Shown piece by piece: positions 33,847 to 43,957 of a DNA stretch of 49,021 nucleotides. The stretch is taken from assembly GCA_026003895.1 (NCBI GenBank), contig BPIC01000003.1, forward strand, positions 1 to 49,021, given 5' to 3'. How positions within the stretch are numbered: position 1 is the first letter of the stretch; each line of letters begins with the position of its first letter. Below the pieces are notes generated by a model. The model saw only the letters and a list, made by a program, of their open reading frames with translations, ran no database searches and was not told where the DNA came from. A program made the translations under genes and the position numbers. This DNA comes from Dehalococcoidia bacterium. Lineage in GTDB: Bacteria; Chloroflexota; Dehalococcoidia; SpSt-223.

Positions 33847-34943
33847 ATGGCCGTGGTCGCGCCGGCGCGTGCGCTTCGTGATGATGGCGACGCCGATGCC
33901 AACCCCACGCCACCCCACCAACATCGAGGACGTGCTACGGCGGGCCGAAGCGGCGGAGCGGAGCGGCTTCGACGTCGTCTCGGTCGCCGATTGGGCGGTA
34001 TCAGACCCGTTCCCGCTGCTCACGCTGTTGGCACAGCGCACCGAGCGCGTCGACTTGATCACCCGCGTGATCGCCAATGCGACTCGCAGTCCGTTGCTCC
34101 TTGCCTCGGCTGCCGTCTGGATCGACACAATTTCAAATGGCCGCTTTGTCCTTGGCCTTGGAGCAAGCATTCCCAACATTGTCGAGGGACGTCACGGCTT
34201 CCCCTTCGACCGGCCCGCGACGCGGATGCGCGACAGCCTGACGATCATTCGCTCTTTGATGGGCGACGAGCTGCCGGGCGTCATGCGCAATGCGGACGGG
34301 TCGATCCGCTATGCCGGGCAGGCGATTCGCGTCGAGCGGGGCCGCGATCGATCTTCCCCCGCGTCGAACGCCGATCGTCATCGCAGCCGCGGGGGCCTCG
34401 GATGCTCCAGATCGCCGGAATGTTGGCCGACGGAATCATCCTTGAGATGACCACCCCCCGGGTATGTCCCGCTGGTGCTTGGAGCAGGTTCGGGCTGGCG
34501 CAGCGCGTGTCGGGAGAACACTCAACCGGTTCGAAGTGATCACCCAGCCGTCGATCTTGTTCGAGCCGACAACACCGGAGCGCCAACGCCGCTGGGACGG
34601 CGCCATGACCTTTTACATCAATCATTGCGTCTACCCCGAGTTCGATCGGCTCTGGGAGGTATCTGGCTTGCGCGAGGAGGCGCTGGCCGTGCGCGCGGCC
34701 GCCGAAGCGGGCGACCGGGCACGCGCCGAGCGGCTGATGGTCGAGACGATCTACCCTCACCTCGTGGTCTCCGGCGGGCAGCGCGACACCGCCGCATCGT
34801 TCTGGCAATGGCTCGATGGTCATCTCGAGGCTGGAGTGACGATGATCGGTCTCCCCCTCGAGATCGCCGAAACCGTCGGCATCTCACTCGACGAGGTCAA
34901 GGCCCACGTTGCCAACCGCCCGATCCGCCTGCCAGCAGAGTAA
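33847..34943 (+). pseudogene. LLM-class flavin-dependent oxidoreductase, frameshifted
   Basis: The luciferase-like fold is split over changing frames: a start at ATG 33847 after AGGAGG, a shift near 33880, then NIEDVLRRAEAAERSGFDVV, LDLITRVIA-type and FVLGLGASIPNIVEGRHGF segments to about 34338, GPRMLQIAGMLADGIILEMT to 34457, and VRAGAARVGRTLNRFEVITQ to the stop at 34941. Runs at 34338-34341, 34391-34395, 34460-34462 and 34481-34482 each need one base removed to rejoin the frame. The result is an F420- or FMN-dependent oxidoreductase of about 360 residues. Its end overlaps the convergent DUF1850 frame by 60 bases. Likely an intact gene with sequencing errors. Confidence 0.82.
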
Positions 34944-35390
34944 GCGCCCCGCGGTCGGTGTCTCGATCGTCAGCCGGATTGGCGTCCCATGCGGCGCGAC
35001 CTCGTGCAGGACGACGGCTCGGCCACCGCTTTCAACGCTGCGGCGGCCGAGCGCACTGGCGAGCGCCGTGAGCGGACGCGCCGCCTCGCCGACGACCTCG
35101 ATCACAAAGGCGTCCCCCAGCGGTCGGATCGGCTCGACACGAGCGTAATACTCTAGGACGGCCTCGCTTGGGCTCACGAGCCGCACGAGGCGCAATCCTG
35201 CCGGCTCGACGGCGAACACCTCCGCCGCCGGTTGACGAACGAGCGAATGGACGTAGCGCATGGTGACCGGCCCGTCGGCGGGCAGCCATGCGAGCACCGC
35301 GCCCGTGCGGTCGTCCGTCAGCACAAGCGCCGGCGTAGGCGCAAGCAACCAGCCCGCGCCGAGCGTCGCCAGCAGCGACAGAAGCAGCAT
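34884..35390 (-). CDS. DUF1850 domain-containing protein (TAXI-TRAP associated)
   Basis: A 168-residue protein with an N-terminal membrane or signal segment (MLLLSLLATLGAGWLLAPTP) followed by the DUF1850 pattern MRYVHSLVRQPAAEVFAVEP and LVRLVSPSEAVLEYYARVEP. DUF1850 genes are typically found between TAXI binding proteins and fused TRAP permease genes. Here ATG 35390 starts seven bases after the TAXI stop, as expected, but no permease follows: the frame ends inside the convergent LLM gene. The last 20 residues are unusual, and a base insertion could hide the true stop. Function of DUF1850 is not established. Confidence 0.82.
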   Translation of the reverse strand: MLLLSLLATLGAGWLLAPTPALVLTDDRTGAVLAWLPADGPVTMRYVHSLVRQPAAEVFAVEPAGLRLVRLVSPSEAVLEYYARVEPIRPLGDAFVIEVVGEAARPLTALASALGRRSVESGGRAVVLHEVAPHGTPIRLTIETPTAGRLLCWQADRAVGNVGLDLVE

Positions 35391-35397
35391 CACGGCG

Positions 35398-36467
35398 TTA
35401 GCCGCGCCAGACCCCCTTCTCGCGATAGAACTTGATCGCACCCGGGTGGAACGGCGCCGGCGAGCCGGTGATGGCGGTTTGCAGATTCAGGTTCTTCGCC
35501 TCGGGGTGGATCGTCCCGAGCTCGGCCTGCTTGTCGAACAGCACCTTGGTAATGTCGTAGGCGAGGGATTCGTCCATTTTCTGGTTGACGACGAGGATAT
35601 TCGCCGTGCCGATCGTGCGGACATCGCCCCGGTAGGCCGGGATACACACTCTGGGGAATCGTCGCCGCAACATACGACTGACCGTATTTCTGCTGCAGCG
35701 CCGGCAACAGGTCGGCCAAGCTGACAATCCGGATCTGACGGCCGGGAGTGTTCGCGAGGTCGAGCACGGCTGCGGTCGGCAGACCACCAACCCACATGAA
35801 GGCATCGATCTTGCCGTCCTTGATTGCATCGACCGAAGGCGCAACGGCGAGTTGTTGCCGTTGGATATCGGTGCGCGGATTCAGCCCGGCCGCCTCAAGC
35901 ACGCGCACGGCGATTCAACTCCGTGCCACTGCCGGCCGCGCCGACCGAGAACGATCGGCCGCGCAGATCGGCGACACGGGTGATGTTCTTGTCGGCGAGC
36001 GTGACCAACTGGGCATAGTTCAGGTAGAGGTGAGCCAGCGCCATCGCCGGCACCTTCTGGCCCTGGAAATCGCCAACTCCATTGACGGCGTCATACAGCG
36101 CATCCGCCTGAGTGAAGGCAAGGTCGGCATTGCCGTCTGCGATGAACTTGAGGTTGTCAATCGAGGCGTTGATTACCTCGGCGGGTCGCGGTGGTATTGC
36201 GGACGTTGTCGGAGATCACCTTCGCAATGCCGCCGCCGTACGGATAGTAGACACCGCCAGTGCCCGCCGGTGGCGATCGAGAGGCGGGTCGGCGGTCGCG
36301 GTTGGGGTGTGGTGGCGCCAGCGACCGACGGGCCAGACGGTGACGTGCCGCCGGTCGGCGCTTGCGGCGCACAGGCGGCTAGCACGATTTCCGCCGCCCG
36401 CGAGGCCGGCAACCCGCAAGAAGCCCCGCCGGCTTAGGGGTGTCGCGGAGGTCGAGTCGTCTGTCAT
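35398..36467 (-). pseudogene. TAXI-family TRAP transporter solute-binding protein, frameshifted
   Basis: From ATG 36467 (after AGGAGG) the frames give a Tat-type lipoprotein signal (SRRGFLRVAGLAGG, then a Cys in LAACAPQ), GGVYYPYGGGIAKVISDNVR, ASIDNLKFIADGNADLAFTQ, ADLRGRSFSVGAAGSGTE, DIQRQQLAVAPSVDAIKDGK and VFPDK-like DITKVLFDKQAELGTIHPEA, ending KFYREKGVWRG at the stop 35398. Single-base removals at about 36391, 36263-36265, 36183-36185, 35914-35915 and 35637-35638 join the pieces into a protein of about 350 residues. TAXI proteins bind glutamate or other carboxylates for tripartite transporters. DUF1850 follows; the membrane subunit is absent. Confidence 0.85.
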
Positions 36468-36502
36468 CCGAGTGTGTCCTCCTCGTTGCGGCTCTGCCAA
36501 GC

Positions 36503-36532
36503 GAGGGTAGGCGCATGGGTAATGCAGTGTCA
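36503..36532 (-). promoter_or_regulatory. Candidate promoter for the TAXI-DUF1850 pair
   Basis: On the minus strand a perfect TTGACA (36532-36527) is followed after 18 bases by TACCCT (36508-36503), 36 bases before the TAXI start. The region is AT-rich. On the plus strand GATAAT (36575-36580) may serve the divergent OpgC-like gene. Confidence 0.45.
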
Positions 36533-36602
36533 AATATATTTGCAAAAGATTGGCCGGACGGTGCCGCCGGAGGCGATAATCGACCCGGGTCACCGAGGTA
36601 CC

Positions 36603-37759
36603 ATGTTCGGCTGGATGCGCTACCACGCGGCGAGCAAGCGCGACCTACGGCTCGATTTCATCCGTGGGTATTGCGTCTTCATGATGATCGTCGATCACCT
36701 CAGCGGGGCCATCGTTTCTCTACGCCATTACCGGCAACAACCGCTACATCGTCTCGGCCGCCGAGGGGTTTGTCTTCATCTCGGGCGTCGTGATGGGCAT
36801 GGTCTACCGCCCGACGGCTGAGCGGGTCGGCTTCGAAGAACTGTGCATCCGCGCCCTCAATCGCGCGATTCAGCTCTATCTGCTGTTTGTTGGGCTGACC
36901 TTTGCGATGATTGGGCTGTCACTCGCCATTGGCTCGCCCATTCCCCTTTCCCATCGGCGACCCGCTCGCTTGGGCGGTGGGCATCATCACGCTCCATCAG
37001 TCGGCCTACCTGACCGACGTGCTGCTGTTCTACGCCATCGCTGTCGCCGGGGCGCCGCTGCCCTTCCTCTTTTTCCGGCGCAACCAGACGACAGCGGTGC
37101 TCGGCGCGAGCTTTCTGCTTTGGGCGGCCTATCAGTGGCGGCCAGATCTGGCACAGATCCCCTGGCCGATCGAGCGGCAGGACGCCTTTCCCTTTGCTGC
37201 GTGGCAATTCCTCTTCGTTATTGGCTTGGCGATTGGCTGGCACGAGCAGCGGGTACGCCGCTTCTTGCGGCGGCTGCCGCTCCCGTTGACTGCGTTCGGG
37301 CTTTTGGTCGCGCTCGGTGGGTTGCTGGTTGCCCATCGCTACAGCGTCCGGATTGGGCAGGCGATCGGCGGACCGGTCGGCGCCTATGTCGCCGATCTCT
37401 TCTACAAGTTCGACGTCCGCCCCGGCCGGGTGCTGGCGCTGCTCGTCGTGTTTGGGCTCTTCTACCTGCTTCTGACGGTTTTCTGGAAGCCGATCAACGC
37501 CGGAACCGGCTGGCTGTTCCTCACCCTCGGACAGCACGCGCTCGATGCGTACAGCGTGCACATCTTCTTCGTCATCGTGATCGGCGCCATGCGGCTCCAC
37601 GTTGGGCCGGAGGACGCCCTCTCGATCCTGCCGAACACCATCCTGCAAATCGCCTGTCTGCTGATTATTTGGTCGATGGTGCGCTACGGGGTCATCGATT
37701 GGATCATGGGCCGCAGCCGGGCACCCGCGCGCCGGCCAGCCACCGCTGGTACGAGCTAG
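36603..37759 (+). pseudogene. OpgC-like integral membrane protein, two frameshifts
   Basis: From ATG 36603 the frame reads RLDFIRGYCVFMMIVDHLSG, shifts at the T run 36715-36717 to GNNRYIVSAAEGFVFISGVV, and again at the C run 36953-36956 to a long frame ending at 37759. Removing one base at each site gives about 385 residues with some ten membrane segments. The N-terminal RLDFIRG, the HxxS segment and AEGFVFISG are hallmarks of the OpgC/acyltransferase-3-like family, which succinylates or otherwise modifies periplasmic glucans in some bacteria. The acceptor here is unknown. It overlaps the end of the convergent MFS gene by four bases. Confidence 0.85.
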
Positions 37760-39034
37760 TCTTCGACACGCGGCCGGCGGGCGAAGAAAAAGCACAGGGA
37801 CCCGAGCCCAGCGAGCAACGCCAGCACGGTAAATCCAAGGTGATAGCTGCCCAGCAGATCCGTGGTCACTCCGACGAACACCGGTCCCGCGACCGTCCCG
37901 ACCATGGTGACGAGCCCGGAGATGCCGTTGATCATGCCGAACGAGGCACGGCCGAAATAGTCGGCGCGGATCGCCGGCATCAGGGGCCCGCGGATCCCCC
38001 AAGCCATGCCGTGGAGCAAAACGAACGCAACCACGGCAACGATCGAGCCACCGTACGCGAGCAGGATGAGGGCGCTCATATGCGCCAGCATACAAACGCC
38101 AGCGACGATCCGCTTATCGAACCGGTCACCAAGGAGCCCGCCACCGAGTTGTGCCAGCAGGCTCGTCGCGCTCAGCGCCGTCACGAACGCCGCCGCAACC
38201 ACCAGCGCGAGACCATACGTTTCGGTTAGGAACGACACGAGATAGATGTTCACCGCCGAGACGACGAGCAACGCACCGGCGTGACCAACCGCGATCAACC
38301 AGAACGCCGAGGTATGCAGCGCCTGCCGCGGCGTGAACCCAGCCGGCGCCGTCCTGCCGCTGGCTGGGTCGGCAGGATCGACAGGACGCGGGGGCACCAT
38401 CCGGCAGCAAGCCGAGATCTTCGGGCCGGCTGCGGATCAGGTGGGCGAGCGGTAGCCCGGTGACGATGAGGAGGATGCCCGCAACCAGCATCGTCGTCCG
38501 CCACCCGGCAGCGCTCATCGCGAGCGCCATCACGGGAACCAGCAGCCCACCGATGCTCCAGCCGCTATTCAGCAGGCCGAGCGCCGTCGCTCGCCGGCGT
38601 TCGAACCAGTTGACGACGGTGACGGTGAGAGTCTGGACGCCGCCGAGGCTGGCACCGATCGCGGCAAGGAGGAAGGCAGCGTAGAAGCCGACGATTGAAT
38701 CGATCTGGCTCATTGCAACGAAACCGAGCCCAAACAGCACGACGCCGACGCGCACCAGGATCTGCGAGCCAAAGCGATCGATCAGCCAGCCTTGCACCGG
38801 GCCGAGCAGGCCGCTTTCGATCTGTCGGAGCCCGGTCGCCCCAGCAAAGACGGTCTTGCTCCAGCCGAACTCCGCTTCGAGCGGCACGATGAACGTCCCA
38901 AAGCCGCCGAACAGGCTGCCCGAGAACACCTGAATCGCGATACCGCTGGCGACAACCCACCAGCCATAGAAGACCGAGCGGCGGGGCGTTTCGTGGGGAA
39001 GGGCCGTCGCCGCCCGGCTGGGGGCTTCCTTCAT
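37756..39034 (-). pseudogene. MFS transporter (OFA/monocarboxylate-like), one frameshift
   Basis: The first half (ATG 39034: YGWWVVASGIAIQVFSGSLF; FIVPLEAEFGWSKTVFAGAT; LIDRFGSQILVRVGVVLFGL) runs to about 38395, and the second half (TPRQALHTSAFWLIAVGHAG; LGDRFDKRIVAGVCMLAHMS) continues in another frame to 37756. Removing one base from the five-base run at 38390-38394 joins them in the central loop as PDGAPRPVDPADPASG, giving 12 membrane segments in about 425 residues. The YGWWVV start and GWS motif are typical of OFA-type or monocarboxylate MFS proteins. Substrate unknown. The break is probably a sequencing error. Confidence 0.85.
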
Positions 39035-39096
39035 CACTCTGAGGTATACCGCATCCAGCGCGCCACGTCAGCAGTCCCCTGCGCGAACGCCCGTTC

Positions 39097-39125
39097 TTGA
39101 CGCTGCTCGGGGCCTGTGCTAGCTT
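39097..39125 (+). promoter_or_regulatory. Promoter of the rplY operon
   Basis: TTGACG (39097-39102), a 17-base spacer ending in TGc, and TAGCTT (39120-39125) make a strong sigma70 promoter with extended -10, 68 bases before the L25 start. Confidence 0.65.
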
Positions 39126-39192
39126 CCTAAGGTTATCTCGCCCATCTCGCGATGGCGCACGCTGAAACCCCACCCCGATCGAGAGGAAATCG

Positions 39193-39486
39193 ATGGCGCA
39201 GAGAGGCACGCTCGCGGTCGAGCCGCGGACGATCCTTGGCAAGAAGGTGAAGCAGCTCCGCCGGGAGGGCAAGACGCCGGCGAACATCTATGGTCCCGGC
39301 ATCGAGTCCACGCCGGTCCAGGTCAATACCCATAATCTGGTGCTCCTGCTTCGTGAAGTCGGCGAAGGGGATGCGGTACAGGTCTCGGTCAATAACAAAC
39401 GACAGCGGCTGATCGTCCAAGACGTGCAATGGCATCCGATCACCGGTATGCCTCTCCACGTGGACTTCTATCAGGCCGGAAAGTAG
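39193..39486 (+). CDS. rplY: Ribosomal protein L25 (short form)
   Basis: A 97-residue L25 without the CTC C-terminal domain. Signatures: [20 protein letters not shown] and [13 protein letters not shown] near the N-terminus, and [22 protein letters not shown] near the end (the classic DVQxHP...HVDF pattern). It binds 5S rRNA in the 50S subunit. ATG 39193 has a GAGAGGAA SD. It has its own strong promoter and is followed after 28 bases by a CbbQ-type ATPase, so it may head a five-gene transcript. Intact. Confidence 0.95.
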   Translation: MAQRGTLAVEPRTILGKKVKQLRREGKTPANIYGPGIESTPVQVNTHNLVLLLREVGEGDAVQVSVNNKRQRLIVQDVQWHPITGMPLHVDFYQAGK

Positions 39487-39514
39487 CCCGCGCAGAGCGC
39501 GCAGGGGGCATCGC

Positions 39515-40334
39515 GTGGTTTCCGAGCTCGGCCCAGCGCGGATCGAACGCTATACCTTTACTGAAGAGCCGTACTACCTACCGGTCGGCAACGAGATCGA
39601 CATCTTCACCGCGGCCTACCGAAATCGGCTTCCGGTGATGCTGAAAGGGCCAACCGGCTGCGGGAAGACGCGCTTCATCCGCCATATGGCGTGGCGGCTC
39701 GGCCGCCCGCTCATTACCGTCGCTTGCCACGACGATCTCACTGCCTCCGATCTTGTCGGCCGTTACCTGATCAAGGGGGGGCGAGACGGTCTGGGTTGAC
39801 GGTCCGCTCACCGATGCGGTCCGCCACGGCGCGATCTGCTATCTCGATGAGATCGTCGAAGCCCGCAAGGACACGACCGTGGTCATTCACCCACTGACCG
39901 ACGACCGGCGCATGCTGTCGGTCGAAAAGCTTGGCGAGGTGCTCGAAGCCCCGCCCGAGTTTATGCTGACGGTGTCCTACAACCCGGGCTACCAAAGCCT
40001 GCTCAAGAACTTGAAGCACTCAACGCGCCAGCGCTTCCTTGCCATCGAGTTCGACTTCTTGCCACGCGATCTCGAGATCGAAGTGATCTGCCACGAGACG
40101 GGTATCGAGCGGCGGCTCGCGGGTGACCTCGTGACCATCGCGGAGAAGATCCGCAATCTGCGCGACAAGGGGCTCGAAGAGCCGGCGAGCACTCGGTTGC
40201 TTGTTTATGCCGGCCACCTGATTGCCTCGGGGGTCGAGCCGCGCGCCGCTGGTGAGGTTGCGCTGGTGGGGCCCATTGCCGACGATGCCGATATGCAGCG
40301 GGCAATCCGCGAGCTGATCTCGACGGTGCTCTGA
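39515..40334 (+). pseudogene. CbbQ/NirQ/NorQ-type AAA+ ATPase, one frameshift at a G run
   Basis: From GTG 39515 the first part has Walker A GPTGCGKT (residues 45-52) and [20 protein letters not shown]. The frame is lost at the seven-G run 39775-39781; removing one G gives [26 protein letters not shown] (Walker B), [20 protein letters not shown] and the CbbQ C-terminal domain to the stop at 40332. The restored protein has about 272 residues. CbbQ/NorQ ATPases activate Rubisco or NO reductase with a VWA partner (CbbO/NorD), which is the next gene. No Rubisco or Nor gene is present, so the client here is unknown. Confidence 0.9.
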
Positions 40335-42261
40335 GTGCCGATGGCCCGTCGCGCCCGCCGCGCCGCCCCCGACCCCGGCCGGCTCGCTACCCTGCTCCCG
40401 TTCCTTCGGCCAAAGCCGCCGGCCGAGCCACCGCATCCGGCGCTCCCGTTTTCCGCCATCGAGAAGGTCCTCGGCTTGTTCACCATCGGCCTCGCAGGGA
40501 CGCCAATCCCACTCAAAGCCGCCCGGCCAAACGACCCCAGCCCCTTTACCGACAGCACGACGATCTACCTGCCGCCTTCGGTCGCCGAGTTCCCCGACCT
40601 CGAACGCGACTTCCGGCTCTACAAGTTGATGGTGGCCCATCAATGGGCACAGATCGCCGGCGGCACCTTCGAAGCGCCAAACAGCTTCGTCGCGCTCTCT
40701 GACCCCGAGCTGGCGATCGAGCTGTATCACACCGTCGAAAGCGTTCGGATCGAGAGCCAGCTTTCCAGCCAGTTTCGAGGAATGGCCAGCGATTTTTGCC
40801 GCGGCCAAGGAGGACGCCGCTGCCAAGCGGCCCCCGCTGAAAGGGCTCTCCGCCCGCTCGCTCGCCGCCGAGGGCCTGATCCGCTGGTCTTTGGTCGGCA
40901 CGTGGCCCGACGGGCTTCCGCGAAAGATCCATGATCTCCTCACCGACGCCGTGCTCGTGATGGACGAGATGCTCGCCGGCGGCGCAACGGCCAGCGACTC
41001 TGTGCGGGTCGCCACCTACCTCTTCCACCGCATCGAGCGACTCGGCGGTGCCTACCGTCCGCTTCCGCTCGTCCATTTTCGCGGCGTGCTCCGCCTCGAG
41101 CTCGCGACTTCGGTGATCGCGGAGATTCGCCGCCGCGAAACGCCGATCGTGCGTCCGCCGGAGATCGTCGTCGAATATGCCAACGAAAACGGTCAGGTTC
41201 TCAAGACCCGGATGGCCGACGATCTGGACCTCTCGCCCTCCAAGATCGTCATTCGCGATCAGCCGACGACCGATACGGTGGCAGGACACGACGGCGAGGA
41301 TGCGACGATCTGGCTCGACTTCGCGCCGAAGCGCTTCGCGGCCGAAGTCGCACTTACTGAGGCGGAGCGCGAAGGCGCCTTCGTTTACGACGAATGGGAC
41401 TACCAGCAGGCCGCGTACAAGACGCGCTGGTGCGCCCTCCGCGAGCGGGTGGTTGCGCCGGGGCCACCAGACTACGTCGAAGGTGTCCTGTTGAAGCATC
41501 GCCAGTTGATCGCCGTGATCAAGCGGCAGTTCGACGCGCTGCGACCGGAATACCGCCGCCTCCACAAGCAACCAGACGGCGAAGAGATCGATCTCGACAG
41601 CGTGGTGGAGGCCTATGCAGACCTCCAAGCCGGCGTCACACCGTCCGACTCGCTCTACATCGCCCGCCACGCCAATCGGCGCGACATCGCGGTTGCCTTC
41701 CTCGTTGACCTTTCGGGATCGGCGGGCGGCTGGGTGAACAATCAGCGCATCGTCGACATCGAACGCGAGTCGCTCGTCCTTATCTGCGAAGCGCTCCAAG
41801 TGTTGAACGATCGCTACGCGATCTACGGCTTCTCCAGTTCAACACGCAAACAGTGTGACCTCTTCATCATCAAGGACTTCAGCGAGGCCTATAACGGCGA
41901 CGTCCGATTGCGCATCGGGGGGATGAACCCCTACAGCTATACTCGAATGGGGCCGCCAATTCGCCATGTCGCGCGCAAACTTGACCAACTTGACGCACGA
42001 ATGAGGCTGCTCATCTTGCTCTCGGACGGCAAGCCAAACGATTTCGATGGCTACGCCGGCCGCTACGCGGTGGAAGACACGCGCCAAGCCCTGGTCGAGG
42101 CTCGGCTGCGCGGCATTCGGACGTTCTGCTTGACGATCGACTCGCGGGCGCGCGAGTATCTCCCGCAGATGTTCGGCGAGACCGGCTACACCATTCTCGA
42201 CCATGTCGAGCGGCTGCCTCAGCGGCTGCCGGACCTCTATCGCCGCCTGACGACGCGATGA
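40335..42261 (+). pseudogene. CbbO/NorD-type VWA protein, one frameshift at a T run
   Basis: The N-terminal part (GTG 40335 or ATG 40341) runs to the five-T run at 40793-40797; removing one T continues ASDFAAAKEDAAAKRP and joins the long second frame to 42261, about 641 residues. The N-terminal half is the CbbO helical region with YHTVESVRIES; the C-terminal VWA domain has the MIDAS start DLSGSAGG (near nt 41708), YTRMGPPIRH and LLILLSDGKPNDFDGY. It starts directly after the CbbQ stop, so the two form an ATPase-VWA activator pair. The stop overlaps the Nudix gene as ATGA. Confidence 0.9.
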
Positions 42262-42755
42262 GCGCGCGGTTTTGCCCGCACTGCGGCAGCGCCCTTCACG
42301 AACGGGTGCCACCGGGTGACTCCCGCCCCCGCCTTGTCTGTACTGGCTGCGGCCACGTGCATTACCTCAATCCGAAGGTCGTCGTCGGCGCGGTTGCCGT
42401 AAACGATGGGCGCGTCGTCCTGATCAAGCGCGGAATCGAGCCGCAAAAGGGGAAGTGGGGACTTCCGGCCGGTTACCTTGAGTTAGGAGAAACCCTCGAG
42501 GCGGGCGCCGCGCGCGAAACCCTCGAAGAGACCGGGCTCGAGATCGCGATATCGCGGCTGCTGAACCTTTACACGCGCGTCGAAGCCGGGGTGATCAATG
42601 TGCTCTACCTTGCCGACGTGATCGGCGGCAACCCCACACCGGCGAGCCACGAGACGTTGGAGGTTGGTCAGTTCCTACCCGATGAGATCCCGTGGGATGA
42701 GCTTGCGTTCCCCAGCCACCGCTGGGCGTTGGAAGAGTGGCTGGGGAACCGCTAA
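42258..42755 (+). CDS. Nudix hydrolase with N-terminal zinc ribbon
   Basis: The 165-residue protein has a zinc ribbon (CPHCG at 6-10 and CTGCG at 28-32) and a complete Nudix box (GYLELGETLEAGAARETLEETGLEI in outline: Gly, REx2EExG). The domain order matches NADH pyrophosphatase-like and ADP-ribose-type Nudix proteins with a zinc ribbon. It would hydrolyse a nucleoside diphosphate linked to another group; the exact substrate cannot be told. The start overlaps the CbbO-like stop as ATGA, and its own end overlaps the ThrE-like start by 19 bases. Confidence 0.92.
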   Translation: MSARFCPHCGSALHERVPPGDSRPRLVCTGCGHVHYLNPKVVVGAVAVNDGRVVLIKRGIEPQKGKWGLPAGYLELGETLEAGAARETLEETGLEIAISRLLNLYTRVEAGVINVLYLADVIGGNPTPASHETLEVGQFLPDEIPWDELAFPSHRWALEEWLGNR

Positions 42756-43957
42756 CAGCCTCCGACGACAACCCTGCCACGGCGGTCGTCCTCGAGATCG
42801 CGCGCGGGCTGCATGAAGCCGGCACCCCGTCCGACAGCCTCGAAGCGGCACTGGGGCGCCTTGCGGGGGCACTGCAGCTCAATCTGAACGCCATGGTCCA
42901 CCCGACAGCGATTACGGCGGCGATCGGTCGGCCGGGTGAACAGAGCGTGACGATCCTTCGACTTGATCCCGGTGCAGTCAATCTCGATCGGCTCGCCCGC
43001 CTGAACCAGATTGTCGACCAGTTGTGCGCCGGGACAATCTCTCCGCACACCGCCCTGATTCAGGTCCGCGCCGTGCTCGCCAGCGCTCGCCCCTTCCCCT
43101 CAGCGGTGGTCGCGCTCAGCTACGGAGCGAGCGCCAGCGCCGTGGCCGTGCTACTCGGCGGCGGCTGGGCAGAGCTCGCGACCGCCGCCGTGATCGGGAC
43201 CGTAGTCGGCGTCGTCGCCGGCCCGATCGCCGGCCAGCCGAATCGGCGCCCCCTCTTTGAGGTGATCGCCTCGGCCATCGCCGCCTTGATCGCGCTCATC
43301 GCTGGCCGTTTCGTGCCAGCACTGTCGACCTACACCACGATCGCGGCGGGGCTCGCCATTCTGCTGCCGGGCCTCAATTTGACGACGGCGATCGGCGAAC
43401 TGGCCACTCGGAATCTCGTCTCGGGCACCGCACGCCTCGGCGGCGTCTTCGCAACCTTGATCAGCCTCACCGCGGGCGTCGCGCTAGGCACTGCTCTTGG
43501 TCAGATTTTGGGCGGTCGGGTCAGCCTCGCCGATCCGACCGCACTCCCCGATTGGATACTACTTCCCGTCATCCTCGTCGCCGCGTTTGGCTTCGGCGTC
43601 AATCTAAACGGCCGGTTGGCCGACATGCGCTGGATCGTCCCCTTCGTCGCGCTCGCGGTCGGCGTCACTCGGCTGACTGAGCCGCTCGAGCCGGAAGCGG
43701 CAGCCTTCGTGTCGGCGCTCGCGCTCGGGCTCGGAGGGGCAGGCGCGGCGCGAATCTTTCGCCTTCCCGCCGAGGTGCTGATCTTGCCAGGGCTGATCGT
43801 CCTCGTGCCCGGCGTCATTGGGTACCAAAGCCTGCTGAAGCTCCTTCAGGACGACGTCCAGTCGGGCGTCACGTTCTTCTTCAATGCGCTATTGACTGCG
43901 GTCCTCTTGGTCGCCGGGCTGCTGTTCGCCCAGATTTTGACGCCGCGCCAACGCTAA
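42737..43957 (+). CDS. ThrE-like threonine/serine exporter family membrane protein
   Basis: A 406-residue protein with a soluble N-terminal region (AGTPSDSLEAALGRLAGALQ and the conserved NLDRLARLNQIVDQLCAGTI) followed by about ten membrane helices in two halves, as in the fused ThrE or the YjjP/YjjB pair. Conserved LPGLNLTTAIGELATRNLVS and LILPGLIVLVPGVIGYQSLL support this family, which exports threonine and serine or dicarboxylates. Start GTG 42737 overlaps the Nudix gene by 19 bases; a later start would cut into the conserved region. It converges with the Uma2 gene, overlapping by four bases. Confidence 0.9.
   Translation: MAGEPLTASDDNPATAVVLEIARGLHEAGTPSDSLEAALGRLAGALQLNLNAMVHPTAITAAIGRPGEQSVTILRLDPGAVNLDRLARLNQIVDQLCAGTISPHTALIQVRAVLASARPFPSAVVALSYGASASAVAVLLGGGWAELATAAVIGTVVGVVAGPIAGQPNRRPLFEVIASAIAALIALIAGRFVPALSTYTTIAAGLAILLPGLNLTTAIGELATRNLVSGTARLGGVFATLISLTAGVALGTALGQILGGRVSLADPTALPDWILLPVILVAAFGFGVNLNGRLADMRWIVPFVALAVGVTRLTEPLEPEAAAFVSALALGLGGAGAARIFRLPAEVLILPGLIVLVPGVIGYQSLLKLLQDDVQSGVTFFFNALLTAVLLVAGLLFAQILTPRQR

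Noticed and set aside
33581..34450. Single 289-codon gene covering the SIS end and LLM start
   Set aside because: It is a chance fusion produced by the inserted bases; its two halves belong to different families and a good SD with ATG 33847 lies between them.
23502..40797. Programmed frameshifting as the explanation for split genes
   Set aside because: The sites are in unrelated genes, lack a common slippery sequence and stimulatory structure, and some genes need four or five shifts.
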